A DNA stretch of 64,000 nucleotides from Allotamlana fucoidanivorans (lineage in GTDB: Bacteria > Bacteroidota > Bacteroidia > Flavobacteriales > Flavobacteriaceae): NCBI RefSeq assembly GCF_045788535.1, contig NZ_CP074074.1:1612001-1676000 (forward strand). Direction: 5' to 3'. The first letter of the stretch is position 1. Every line of letters starts with the position of its first letter. The position numbers were made by a program, and so were the translations under genes. This document shows positions 1 to 7,816 of this stretch, piece by piece. The notes beneath the pieces are model-generated. The model did no database searches. It worked only from the letters and a program-made list of their open reading frames with translations, and was not told where the DNA came from.

Positions 1-389
1 TTGCACATGATATGGCTGTTGATGATTCTTGGATGGATGCAGCTATTGATCAGATGACAGATAATGTGTTTATCACATTTGATTTAGATGCCTTTGATCC
101 GTCTATATTACCAAGCACAGGAACCCCAGAACCGGGCGGCCTTTTGTGGTATGAAACCTTAGACTTTTTAAAGCAAGTGTTTGAAGAAAAAAATGTAGTA
201 GGTTTTGATATTGTTGAGCTTTGTCCGAACAAAAAGGAAAAATCATCAGACTTTTTAGCGGCTAAATTATATTATAAAATGTTAAGCTATAAGTTTATGA
301 ATGATGAAATAAATGATGAATATGATAACGCCTTTCAAATAACAGAACAAAAAAAGAACCCATTAAAATTTGAAGAAAATGATTACTAG
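1..389 (+). CDS. speB: Agmatinase/arginase-family ureohydrolase, C-terminal part (5' end outside window)
   Basis: The reading frame is open from the first bases, so the gene begins upstream of the window; only about 129 C-terminal residues are present. The segment DLDAFDPSILPSTGTPEPGG is the manganese-binding Asp-x-Asp block plus the following substrate loop of the ureohydrolase (arginase/agmatinase) family. These enzymes hydrolyse the guanidino group and release urea; agmatinase makes putrescine from agmatine. The gene overlaps the deoxyhypusine-synthase-like gene by 11 bases. That coupling favours agmatinase over arginase or formimidoylglutamase, but the substrate cannot be fixed from this fragment. 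Confidence 0.85.
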   Translation, partial: AHDMAVDDSWMDAAIDQMTDNVFITFDLDAFDPSILPSTGTPEPGGLLWYETLDFLKQVFEEKNVVGFDIVELCPNKKEKSSDFLAAKLYYKMLSYKFMNDEINDEYDNAFQITEQKKNPLKFEENDY

Positions 390-1356
390 CAAAGGGCCTA
401 TTTCACAATTTATAGAAACTCATTATTTGCATTTCAATGCTGCAACATTGGTTGATGCAGCAAAAGGTTATGAAGCGCAGTTAAATAGTGGGGCAAAAAT
501 GTTAGTGTCATTAGCAGGAGCAATGAGTACAGCTGAATTAGGGAAAAGTTTTGCTGAAATGATTCGTCAAGATAAAGTCCAAATTATTTCATGTACAGGT
601 GCTAACCTTGAGGAGGATATCATGAATCTAGTAGCACATTCGCATTACAAACGTGTGCCTAATTACCGTGATTTAACGCCTCAAGAAGAATGGGATTTAT
701 TAGAAAAAGGATTAAATCGTGTAACAGATACCTGTATTCCCGAAGAAGAAGCCTTCCGCAGATTACAACAACATATTTTTAAAATATGGCAAGAAGCTGA
801 AGCTAAAGGAGAGCGTTATTTGCCTCATGAGTATATGTATAAAATGTTGTTGTCAGGCGTATTAGAACAGTATTATGAAATTGATATAAAAGATTCATGG
901 ATGTATGCTGCTGCCGAAAAGAATTTACCTATTGTATGCCCTGGTTGGGAAGATAGTACTATGGGAAATATTTTTGCAAGCTACGTTTTAAAAGGTGAAT
1001 TAAAGGCAAGTACCATGAAATCTGGTATTGAGTATATGACCTTTTTAGCAGATTGGTATACTGAGAATTCAGAAAAAGGCATTGGTTTCTTTCAAATAGG
1101 AGGTGGTATTGCAGGAGATTTTCCTATATGTGTTGTACCTATGTTGTATCAAGATATGGAACGTACAGATACCCCTTTTTGGAGCTATTTTTGTCAAATA
1201 AGTGATTCAACAACAAGCTATGGTTCGTATTCTGGAGCAGTACCAAATGAAAAAATCACGTGGGGAAAGCTAGATATAGATACCCCAAAATTTATCATAG
1301 AAAGTGATGCAACTATTGTTGCGCCTTTAATTTTTGCTTATCTTTTGGGCAAGTAA
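379..1356 (+). CDS. Deoxyhypusine synthase-like protein
   Basis: This 325-residue protein belongs to the deoxyhypusine synthase family. I chose the ATG at 379, which overlaps the upstream stop, over a TTG nine bases earlier. The N-terminal half carries the family's SLAGAMSTAELG and SCTGANLEEDIMNLVAH segments (NAD/polyamine site). Near the C terminus EKITWGKL retains the lysine (about Lys297) equivalent to the catalytic lysine of the eukaryotic enzyme. Bacteria lack eIF5A, so bacterial members are thought to act on free polyamines, for example as homospermidine-synthase-like aminobutyl transferases. Translational coupling to an agmatinase, the putrescine producer, fits that. The exact product is inference. 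Confidence 0.85.
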   Translation: MITSKGPISQFIETHYLHFNAATLVDAAKGYEAQLNSGAKMLVSLAGAMSTAELGKSFAEMIRQDKVQIISCTGANLEEDIMNLVAHSHYKRVPNYRDLTPQEEWDLLEKGLNRVTDTCIPEEEAFRRLQQHIFKIWQEAEAKGERYLPHEYMYKMLLSGVLEQYYEIDIKDSWMYAAAEKNLPIVCPGWEDSTMGNIFASYVLKGELKASTMKSGIEYMTFLADWYTENSEKGIGFFQIGGGIAGDFPICVVPMLYQDMERTDTPFWSYFCQISDSTTSYGSYSGAVPNEKITWGKLDIDTPKFIIESDATIVAPLIFAYLLGK

Positions 1357-1358
1357 AA

Positions 1359-1703
1359 ATGACCAAATCAGAAAAAACAATAAAACCGAACATGAAACAT
1401 AGAAATGATAATTTAAAGCGTGTTATAGTTGATTTCAAAAAGCTTACGCCAGAAATATTGGCCTTATTGGTAGAACGTTATCCTGATGGGTATGATGATG
1501 ACGATATTATATCTTTTAGAAATCAACATAACGATATGATTGAAGCGGTTGAAGTAACTACAGAAGACACTAAATACCTTGTAAAGGTAAGTTCTAAATT
1601 ATCTGTAACGATGGAGAATTATGATGTTGAAGATTATGAAGATTTTGCTGATGATGATCCAGAAGCCATTCAACCCCCTAGTATGGATGATGAAGAAGAA
1701 TAA
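1359..1703 (+). CDS. Conserved acidic small protein of unknown function
   Basis: The gene begins two bases after the preceding stop and encodes 114 residues; a second in-frame ATG at 1392 gives a shorter alternative start. The N terminus is basic. The middle predicts one compact alpha/beta unit (a LTPEILALLVERYPDGYDDD-like core). The C-terminal 30 residues are almost entirely Asp/Glu with Tyr, likely disordered. There is no signal peptide, membrane segment or recognised catalytic motif. The tight spacing suggests cotranscription with the polyamine genes, but I do not recognise a function. Confidence 0.7.
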   Translation: MTKSEKTIKPNMKHRNDNLKRVIVDFKKLTPEILALLVERYPDGYDDDDIISFRNQHNDMIEAVEVTTEDTKYLVKVSSKLSVTMENYDVEDYEDFADDDPEAIQPPSMDDEEE

Positions 1704-1732
1704 ATAAACACTAATATAATTAATTATACATC

Positions 1733-1954
1733 ATGAGAACTGCTGTTTTTAAGTCTTACAAAAACGGTTATTACAATTTTTGGTTTGAAAATGGAGAAGA
1801 ATTGGCTTTTGAGGAAGTGCATCCAAGAGTATTAAAACAATTCGATTTAAAAAATGACAAAAGCTTAATTGATTTAAACTTTAGAATATCTTTTGTAGAA
1901 GATGGTGATGATGATAATCCCATATACAGAGTAGAAAGTTTAAAGCCACTCTAA
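1733..1954 (+). CDS. Small cytoplasmic protein, paralogue of the secreted protein at 2877-3239
   Basis: This 73-residue protein has no signal peptide. Its central segment (FEEVHPRVLKQFDLKNDKSL...FRISF) aligns with the secreted 120-residue protein 0.9 kb downstream (FHEIKPKALKKYDLKSDALV...FKITF), including the spacing to a final acidic, loop-like region. It looks like a small beta-rich, OB- or SH3-like unit, but the fold is inference. It lies 29 bases after the acidic small protein and 22 bases before the RMD1-family gene, so it is probably in the same transcript. Function unknown. Confidence 0.7.
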   Translation: MRTAVFKSYKNGYYNFWFENGEELAFEEVHPRVLKQFDLKNDKSLIDLNFRISFVEDGDDDNPIYRVESLKPL

Positions 1955-1976
1955 AACATGTTTATTACAATTCATA

Positions 1977-2756
1977 ATGTATTCAGTAGTTGCTTACCAA
2001 GTAGCTAGTGCTATCAATATAAAAACTAGTAAACAGCAGTTGCCGTGGCAACTGCTGTTTCAAGATAGCGACGAACTTTATTATAAAAGTTCAAACAATC
2101 AGTTTGTTTACATATTTCAGTATGGCATGGTCTGTTTTTTCAATATGACCAGTGCTGAAATTGAAATGGCATTAAAAGAAATAACCCCTTTTTGTAGTCA
2201 TTACTTTTCCGAAAAATTATCTGATTCAGTACAAGTCTTTGTTAAATCTGGTATCTTAAAAGTTCAATTTGACAGTGTTATTCTTCCTAGTTTAGATCAG
2301 GAAATGATTCGTTTGGTGATGTTAAATGCCTCACAGTCTGTCGCTCTAAATAGGTATTCAGAAATTACTGAAGAATTATTAATAGAAACGAATAAACATA
2401 CCTTATACCTTGAGGAGAAAGGGAAGTTAGATATTTCTGGACATAAGTTAAAGCGCTTTATAGGTAAGGTACTTAACATAAAAAACAAGATTTCTGAAAA
2501 CCTTTATATTTTTGATTCGCCCGATATCACTTGGGAAAATGAAGCGCTTAATAGGCTTAATCTAGATTTAAAACGCTCTTTTGATTTAAAAGATAGGTAT
2601 CGATTAATCCACGACAGAATAGAAATCATTAAAGAAAATCTAGAGCTTTTTAAAGATATTATGGATCATAAAGAGAGTAGTTTGCTGGAGTGGATCATCA
2701 TTATTCTTATCGTTATTGAGGTGTTAGATTTGTTTGTGGTAAAGTTTTTTACATAG
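1977..2756 (+). CDS. RMD1/DUF155-family membrane protein
   Basis: The 259-residue product resembles the RMD1/YagE (DUF155) family. The N-terminal half contains the FVYIFQYGMVCFFNM strand pair and a long helical part follows (about residues 120-225). One hydrophobic helix lies at the very C terminus (LEWIIIILIVIEVLDLFVV), as in family members. The helix predicts a tail-anchored protein with most of its mass in the cytoplasm. Yeast relatives act in mitochondria or sporulation; no bacterial biochemical role is established. It is the last gene of the 1-2.8 kb plus-strand group. Confidence 0.75.
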   Translation: MYSVVAYQVASAINIKTSKQQLPWQLLFQDSDELYYKSSNNQFVYIFQYGMVCFFNMTSAEIEMALKEITPFCSHYFSEKLSDSVQVFVKSGILKVQFDSVILPSLDQEMIRLVMLNASQSVALNRYSEITEELLIETNKHTLYLEEKGKLDISGHKLKRFIGKVLNIKNKISENLYIFDSPDITWENEALNRLNLDLKRSFDLKDRYRLIHDRIEIIKENLELFKDIMDHKESSLLEWIIIILIVIEVLDLFVVKFFT

Positions 2757-2876
2757 GCGTTTTTTTCAATAGGATAATAAGCCGTATATTTAAAAGGTAG
2801 TTTATAACTGTTTTTGTGGTATGGTTTTTGAAATTTCTTTGCAAGCACCAATGTATAATTAAAAACTGAAATAAAA

Positions 2877-3239
2877 ATGATGAAAAAAATAATGGTTCTG
2901 AGCGTTTTCGCATTGAGTATTATGACGCTTTCAAGTTTTAAAGCAGATATTGAAACAAATAAAAGTTGTAATATAGAGGTATACCAAGAAGGTTTAGTTG
3001 TTTATGCGGACTACAAGGGGTATACAGATACAGGCTATACTTTTGAGAAAAAAGACAAAAAGGGGAATATAACGACTTTCACATTTCATGAAATAAAACC
3101 CAAAGCGTTGAAAAAGTATGATTTAAAATCAGATGCTTTGGTAGGAACGTTTTTTAAAATTACGTTTAATAAAGACGATAATTTTACAAAAGAAGAGCAT
3201 GATGATAAGCATATTATTACTGATTTAGAAAAACATTGA
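2877..3239 (+). CDS. Secreted small protein with the same domain as the 73-residue protein at 1733-1954
   Basis: The first about 25 residues form a Sec signal peptide (MMKKIMVLSVFALSIMTLSS). The mature part is a short beta-rich domain rich in Lys/Asp with the FHEIKPKALKKYDLKSDAL segment shared with the upstream cytoplasmic paralogue. An ATG one codon after the chosen start could be used instead. It sits 120 bases downstream of the RMD1-family gene, so it may have its own promoter; a near-consensus TTTCTTTG occurs about 40 bases upstream. A terminator hairpin follows. Function unknown. Confidence 0.7.
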   Translation: MMKKIMVLSVFALSIMTLSSFKADIETNKSCNIEVYQEGLVVYADYKGYTDTGYTFEKKDKKGNITTFTFHEIKPKALKKYDLKSDALVGTFFKITFNKDDNFTKEEHDDKHIITDLEKH

Positions 3240-3259
3240 TAAAAGAAAATTACACAACA

Positions 3260-4636
3260 TTAAGCTCCTGTTTTTGGGGCTTTTTTTATAAAAATGTCCC
3301 AGATAAAAACACCGTAAACAAGAAGGTATTCAAGAGCAATAATCACGAAGTTTTCAGATTTATCTGGTTTATTTAAGTTTAAATAAGCTAAATAGCTAAG
3401 TATAATAACACCACTCCAAACTAAAGGGAACTTATATTTGGTAAACACAGCCAGTATAAGTAAAGTAGCTATGTACCAAGGATGAACAGTTGTTGCCATA
3501 AAATAATAAAGGGTCAACACCATAAGCATGGCTGTTATTAATCTTGCTGTGGTTTTATTATTTCGCAAAAAAGTTATAGTGAGCGTAACCGCTAAAACCA
3601 ATACGGGTATTACCTTTCCAATAATTTCTATTTCATTGTAGCCTCTAAACTTATAGCCTAGCTCTCTTGCTATATAATAAAGGCTAGCGTTAAATTCAAA
3701 ATTTTGAAACCAAAGTGCTACTGTCTGTGTATAATTATGAACAAATTTAGAAGAATAAAAAGGTACAAAAAGTGATAAGGTACATAAAAGAACTAACCCA
3801 TAAAAAGCGATTAAGCGTTTTATCCCTGGTTTTATTCCATATAGATTAATAAACCATTGAAGAAATAATGGAAGAAATATGAGTGGTATTAATTTTACCG
3901 AAATGGATAAAGCTAAAGTAACAGCAGCCCAATACCATTTGCGGATATGGAGCAAATACAGACTCCAAACAAGGAAGAAAATCATAACTCCTTCAAAATG
4001 TAAATTCCCTGTAAGTTCAATGATAATAAAAGGGTTCAAAATATACCAAAAGATATAATAAGAAGGCATTTTAAGTTGTTTAAGTAGTTTTTGACCAAAG
4101 AAAAGTGTTCCAAAATCGGCCGAAATAATCAATAGGCGCATAATAACCACAGATCCTAAAATACTTTTAGAAGACCATAGCGCCGCTACGGCAAAACATA
4201 ATTGGTTTACAGGAGGGTAATTTGTGAAATGGCTAGCGTTTAAATCGCCCATCCCATGGCGCAATGCTTCGGCTTGATGGATAGGTAGTTGCCCGTTGTC
4301 AAAAAAAGATTGCACAGTGTATAGATAAGGATTGTAACCTTCTAAAATCATCCTGCCGTCCCAAATAAATCGGAAAAAATCTTGTGATAAATTAGGTATG
4401 GCTACAATAAAAATGACTCTGAATCCAAAGGCCATATAGGTTAAGATTTTTGGACTATTATTAAAGTGTTTAACACTGTAATAAAATAAGCCAAAGAGAA
4501 TAGCGTAAAGACCAACCAGTTTTATGTAATCTGTTCTAACTACTATATATGCAAAAAAGCTGTAAAGTGAGGCGCACAAAAGCGCCACGATGATAAAAAG
4601 ATTGTTGCATTTAAGAAGATTGGAATGTGTTAGCAT
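3260..4636 (-). CDS. GT-C-fold membrane glycosyltransferase (polyprenyl-phosphate-sugar dependent, GT87-like)
   Basis: The 458-residue protein has about eleven to twelve hydrophobic helices across its length. The first periplasmic loop carries DFFRFIWDGRMILEGYNPY, typical of GT-C mannosyltransferase-like enzymes that use polyprenyl-phosphate sugars; a TNYPPVNQ segment follows, also usual for the group. The enzyme would add a hexose to a lipid- or wall-associated acceptor on the outer face of the inner membrane. Donor and acceptor cannot be predicted. It stands alone between convergent and divergent neighbours. A perfect TATATTTG lies only five bases before the ATG, so the mRNA may be nearly leaderless. 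Confidence 0.75.
   Translation of the reverse strand: MLTHSNLLKCNNLFIIVALLCASLYSFFAYIVVRTDYIKLVGLYAILFGLFYYSVKHFNNSPKILTYMAFGFRVIFIVAIPNLSQDFFRFIWDGRMILEGYNPYLYTVQSFFDNGQLPIHQAEALRHGMGDLNASHFTNYPPVNQLCFAVAALWSSKSILGSVVIMRLLIISADFGTLFFGQKLLKQLKMPSYYIFWYILNPFIIIELTGNLHFEGVMIFFLVWSLYLLHIRKWYWAAVTLALSISVKLIPLIFLPLFLQWFINLYGIKPGIKRLIAFYGLVLLCTLSLFVPFYSSKFVHNYTQTVALWFQNFEFNASLYYIARELGYKFRGYNEIEIIGKVIPVLVLAVTLTITFLRNNKTTARLITAMLMVLTLYYFMATTVHPWYIATLLILAVFTKYKFPLVWSGVIILSYLAYLNLNKPDKSENFVIIALEYLLVYGVFIWDIFIKKAPKTGA
3262..3287 (+). terminator. Rho-independent terminator after the small secreted protein gene
   Basis: AAGCTCC and GGGGCTT pair (one G-U) across a 7-base loop and are followed by seven T residues. 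The hairpin overlaps the last codons of the convergent glycosyltransferase gene. Confidence 0.65.
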
Positions 4637-4640
4637 GAAT

Positions 4641-4648
4641 CAAATATA
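4641..4648 (-). promoter_or_regulatory. Candidate -7 promoter element of the GT-C glycosyltransferase gene
   Basis: The minus strand reads TATATTTG, an exact match to the Bacteroidota TAnnTTTG element. It ends five bases before the start codon, placing transcription start at or next to the ATG. No clear -33 TTG was found. Confidence 0.4.
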
Positions 4649-4766
4649 ATACTATTGTTAGTTTCATTTATAAAATCTAATAATCAAGTAAATATGAGAT
4701 TTGGCCCTTAAATACAGTGTGTAATTCAATGAGGTATAATTTTTGAGACAAGATTAAAAACGTTAT

Positions 4767-4915
4767 ATGAAGAACAGAATCTTGCTGATACCCTTATTTT
4801 GTGTGATGTGTAATATGCTTGTAGCTCAAAAAGGCTATAATGCTGGTTATATCATTACCTTAAGGGAGACACCTTATTTGGAAAAATAAAAGATTTCAAA
4901 GGATGCCCAGATTGA
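4767..4915 (+). pseudogene. Frameshifted remnant of a secreted protein gene
   Basis: An ATG at 4767 opens a signal peptide (MKNRILLIPLFCVMCNMLVA) followed by QKGYNAGYIITL, then the frame runs into a stop at 4887-4889. Shifting frame at about 4861 restores KGDTLFGKIKDFKGCPD, the continuation typical of flavobacterial secreted proteins beginning 'GYIITLKGDTLFGKI', before a further stop at 4913-4915. One lost base in the TTAAGGG run explains the break. The rest of the gene is not recognisable, so this is an inactivated fragment. Confidence 0.65.
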
Positions 4916-4953
4916 TCTTCATAGACTCGATCATTTTTTTCAAACTGTTTTAA

Positions 4954-5213
4954 GTGGACAACCTAATTAAAAACTTATTTAAAGGAAAAGCAACATGTGC
5001 TATATGTCATTATGGGACCGCTTTTACAAAGGACGGCCAGAAGGCCCTGATAAAACTTTTCTTTTTAGAGGAATAAAGGATTCTCTACTGTATTTGTATG
5101 ATGGAAGGTTGCCAACTTTAGACGATGCGACTGAGTTTTTTAATTTAATTTTTGGACTGAAATTAACAAAAGAAGAGAAAAGGGCTATTACCGCATATAT
5201 GATGTGTTTGTAG
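4954..5213 (+). pseudogene. Decayed C-terminal fragment of a di-haem cytochrome c peroxidase-like protein
   Basis: In one frame (4954 onward) a haem c motif CAICH sits in a LFKGKATCAICHYGTAFTKD context, then the frame ends soon after. In the next frame (to 5213) the sequence continues as GPDKTFLFRGIKDSLLYLYDGRLPTLDD... and ends in LTKEEKRAITAYMMCL, the usual end of the MauG/cytochrome c peroxidase family. A frameshift near 5030 joins them. The expected YxHDGR is YLYDGR, so a conserved His is also lost. The open stretch at 4995-5213 is therefore not an intact 72-residue gene but part of a relic. The N-terminal bulk of the protein is absent. Confidence 0.7.
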
Positions 5214-5248
5214 TGTTTTGTAAATCACCTAATCGAAGTAGTGAAAAT

Positions 5249-5280
5249 AAAAACAGTAAAGTTAGGCTTTACTGTTTTTT
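5249..5280 (+). terminator. Strong Rho-independent terminator
   Basis: AAAAACAGTAAAG and CTTTACTGTTTTT form a perfect 13-base-pair stem with a five-base loop and a T-run. It is now orphaned behind the cytochrome relic, which suggests that an intact gene once ended here. Confidence 0.8.
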
Positions 5281-5448
5281 ATGTTTTGAATTGTATTTGT
5301 ATTCAAAAAAAATATTAAGTTTAAGGATATTTTGACTAGGCCTTCTTTTAATTTAGGTGTTTTTATTAAAGGAGTTGAGGTCTTGAAACTTCAACGAGCT
5401 TTGCGCTGAAAAAAAAATATCTTAATTTCGTTAAAACTGATTTATATT

Positions 5449-5470
5449 GCCGTTTAAAACTTTGAACGGC
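5449..5470. repeat. Inverted repeat upstream of the putative barrel protein gene
   Basis: GCCGTTTAAA and TTTGAACGGC are inverted with one mismatch around a two-base centre, about 72 bases before the next start codon. No T-run follows, so an operator is more likely than a terminator. No matching regulator is identified. Confidence 0.4.
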
Positions 5471-5541
5471 CTAAAGAAAATAAAAGGTGTTAACGGATAT
5501 TATTTGGTTTTACTGGGTTATCACTCAAAAAATTTAATCGT

Positions 5542-6321
5542 ATGAGTTTTTTAAAAATAAGCGTCTTTAGCCCTTTTAATAAGACAGCTGTTTTATGGGT
5601 TATTCTTTTTGTTTTAGGGTATTCGTCTCATTGTCAAGAAGTTGTCAATGAAACTGTTCGCATTCCAGAGCCTTTAATGTTTGATTTGGTGCGTGGTTTG
5701 GGTGCAAAACAAGGCGAATTAGAAATAAATTCATTGGCCGATTTTCCGTTAAATAAAACGTCTAGCAGAAAAGTGGAATGGGCTCCCGAGATTGAATATG
5801 CTATGTTTGATGGTTTCGCCGTAGAATTAGAATTTCCTATGGAGAATTTTGAATTAGAAGCGTTTAAAGCAGCTATTCAATGGACTATAGGCGCATCAAA
5901 AAACAATCAGTTTATACATGGTATTCAGGTTATTGCCGAACAGTATATTCACGATGATATTTTAGAACTAAATTTTCTCTACGTTCCGGCCTATCGGTTC
6001 AATGAGGTTTGGAGTGCTATTGGTCTGTTTGGTGTTATGATTGAAACAGGTAAAGATGCCGCAAGAAAGAAAAACACCATTGTTCTGAATGCTTCGCTTT
6101 TTGCCGATGTGAATGAACATACGGTTGTAGGCTTAGAATTGAATAATACCAATCCTATGATTCAGAAAATAGATAGTAATGACATGGAACTACTTGTGCT
6201 TCCGCAAGTACATTATGAATTTGGAAGTGGTTTCGCTACGCAATTGGGCTTTGGACCTAAATTTGCAAAAGGCAGTACCCCAGAAGCTTCTGCTGTATTA
6301 AGAGTTATTAAATCGTTTTGA
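5542..6321 (+). CDS. Secreted, probably outer-membrane protein of unknown function
   Basis: This 259-residue protein has a long N terminus with a signal-peptide-like hydrophobic stretch ending near SSHCQE (about residue 32). The mature part alternates polar and hydrophobic residues with many aromatics and ends in VIKSF, consistent with a small beta-barrel. The segment VEWAPEIEYAMFDGFAVELEFPMEN is distinctive, but I cannot tie it to a named family. It is transcribed alone, converging on the glycosyltransferase operon four bases away. Its closeness to the redox/glycosyltransferase operon is suggestive only. Confidence 0.6.
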   Translation: MSFLKISVFSPFNKTAVLWVILFVLGYSSHCQEVVNETVRIPEPLMFDLVRGLGAKQGELEINSLADFPLNKTSSRKVEWAPEIEYAMFDGFAVELEFPMENFELEAFKAAIQWTIGASKNNQFIHGIQVIAEQYIHDDILELNFLYVPAYRFNEVWSAIGLFGVMIETGKDAARKKNTIVLNASLFADVNEHTVVGLELNNTNPMIQKIDSNDMELLVLPQVHYEFGSGFATQLGFGPKFAKGSTPEASAVLRVIKSF

Positions 6322-6325
6322 GACT

Positions 6326-7816
6326 TTAAACTTTTGAGGCTAAAGATTTAAAAAACACATAACCAAAACCTATGAAAAGCATCAGGTGAAACGGAAAAAG
6401 CCCAAAATCACCTCCTTGGTTGCCTACAATAAAGGCACTGTACATACCAAAACCAAAATAGAGCATAAGCAAGCCTTCAAAAACCACATTGACTGAAATG
6501 TTTTTTCTCAGGTATTTATTGTGCTTCCAGTTGTCTTTATACTTTTTTAGATTAAATTTTGGGGTACGTACAAATTCACTTTTCTTTCCCCAGTGGCCTT
6601 CTAAAACCGCTATAGAGTTATGAAGGGAAAAACCCATAGCTATTGAGAAAAACACGAAAAACATGCCTATATACCGAAAGAAGTTTTTAAAGCCTCCACC
6701 ATAAATATTCTTGTACATAAACCAATAACATATAAAGAAAATTATGGTACTCATCACAAAGAAACTCATGATATAAAAATACGGTCTTAAATGGGCATAT
6801 TCATTTTTAATGTAAAGCATGGGAATGCTTAATACGCCAACAATGAGTACATTTAAAAACATGGTGCTATTTAGTAAGTGCAACAAACCATGTAATTTTG
6901 TTTTTGTCGAAATATTAGAACTTTTTATTAGGCGACCCAACATTTTTCTAAAGTTTTCGGCACCGCCTTTATTCCATCTAAATTGCTGTGATCTTGCCGC
7001 ACTAATAACTATAGGTAATTCAGCAGGTGTTTCAACATCTTCTAAATATTTGAATTTCCAATTTTTTAATTGAGCACGATAGCTTAGGTCTAAATCTTCA
7101 GTAAGTGTATCACCTTCCCAATTTCCGGCGTCAATGATGCATGCTTTTCTCCATATACCAGCAGTACCATTAAAGTTTATAAAATGGCCTTTACTGTTTC
7201 TGCCTGTTTGTTCTAAAGTAAAATGAGCATCTAAGGCAAAAGCTTGAATTTTGGTTAGTATGGAATAGTTTCTATTAATATGCCCCCAGCGTGTTTGTAC
7301 TACACCAATTTCAGGGTCTTTAAAATAAGGCACGGTTTGTTTTAGCCAATCTTTTTTTGGTAAAAAATCTGAATCGAATATGGCAATTATATCGCCTTTG
7401 GCAATTTCAAGGCCTTCTTTTAGAGCACCTGCTTTAAATCCTTTTCGGTTTGTTCTGGTAATATGTTTTATATCGAGTCCTGTGGCTTGAAGTTGCTCAA
7501 TATGTTGTTTGGTGGTTAATACAGTTTCATCAGTAGAGTCGTCTAATACCTGAATCTCTAGTTTGTTTTTAGGATATTCAATTTGGGCTATGTTATCCAA
7601 CAAGCGTTCCATGACATACATTTCGTTATATACCGGAAGCTGAATGGTCACATAAGGTGTTTCTTCTGGTTTAGATAAGTCTAATTTAGGGCAGTTGTCT
7701 TTAACTTTTTTTGAAGACAAATAATTAAACAGAAGATTTAATTGTGCTAAGGCATACATGAAAATTAGTAGTAGCGATATGCTATAAATAAAAATAATTA
7801 ATGTTTGTAAAATCAT
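6326..7816 (-). CDS. Processive-type family 2 glycosyltransferase (cellulose synthase-like)
   Basis: The 496-residue membrane protein has an N-terminal helix, then a GT-A domain with YVTIQLPVYNE, a FDSDFLP metal site (near residue 150), TEDLDLSYR (catalytic Asp region) and QQFRWNKG (the QxxRW acceptor motif). About four to five C-terminal membrane helices follow. This is the layout of cellulose-synthase-like GT2 enzymes that polymerise or extrude sugars from nucleotide donors. It is the last gene of the 11884-6326 operon and overlaps the preceding GT2 gene by four bases. No BcsB-like or PilZ partner is present, so a glycolipid or short glycan product is as likely as a polymer. Confidence 0.8.
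   Translation of the reverse strand: MILQTLIIFIYSISLLLIFMYALAQLNLLFNYLSSKKVKDNCPKLDLSKPEETPYVTIQLPVYNEMYVMERLLDNIAQIEYPKNKLEIQVLDDSTDETVLTTKQHIEQLQATGLDIKHITRTNRKGFKAGALKEGLEIAKGDIIAIFDSDFLPKKDWLKQTVPYFKDPEIGVVQTRWGHINRNYSILTKIQAFALDAHFTLEQTGRNSKGHFINFNGTAGIWRKACIIDAGNWEGDTLTEDLDLSYRAQLKNWKFKYLEDVETPAELPIVISAARSQQFRWNKGGAENFRKMLGRLIKSSNISTKTKLHGLLHLLNSTMFLNVLIVGVLSIPMLYIKNEYAHLRPYFYIMSFFVMSTIIFFICYWFMYKNIYGGGFKNFFRYIGMFFVFFSIAMGFSLHNSIAVLEGHWGKKSEFVRTPKFNLKKYKDNWKHNKYLRKNISVNVVFEGLLMLYFGFGMYSAFIVGNQGGDFGLFPFHLMLFIGFGYVFFKSLASKV

Noticed and set aside
4995..5213. 72-residue open reading frame
   Set aside because: It is one frame of a frameshifted cytochrome gene: the haem motif lies in the adjacent frame and the conserved His is lost.
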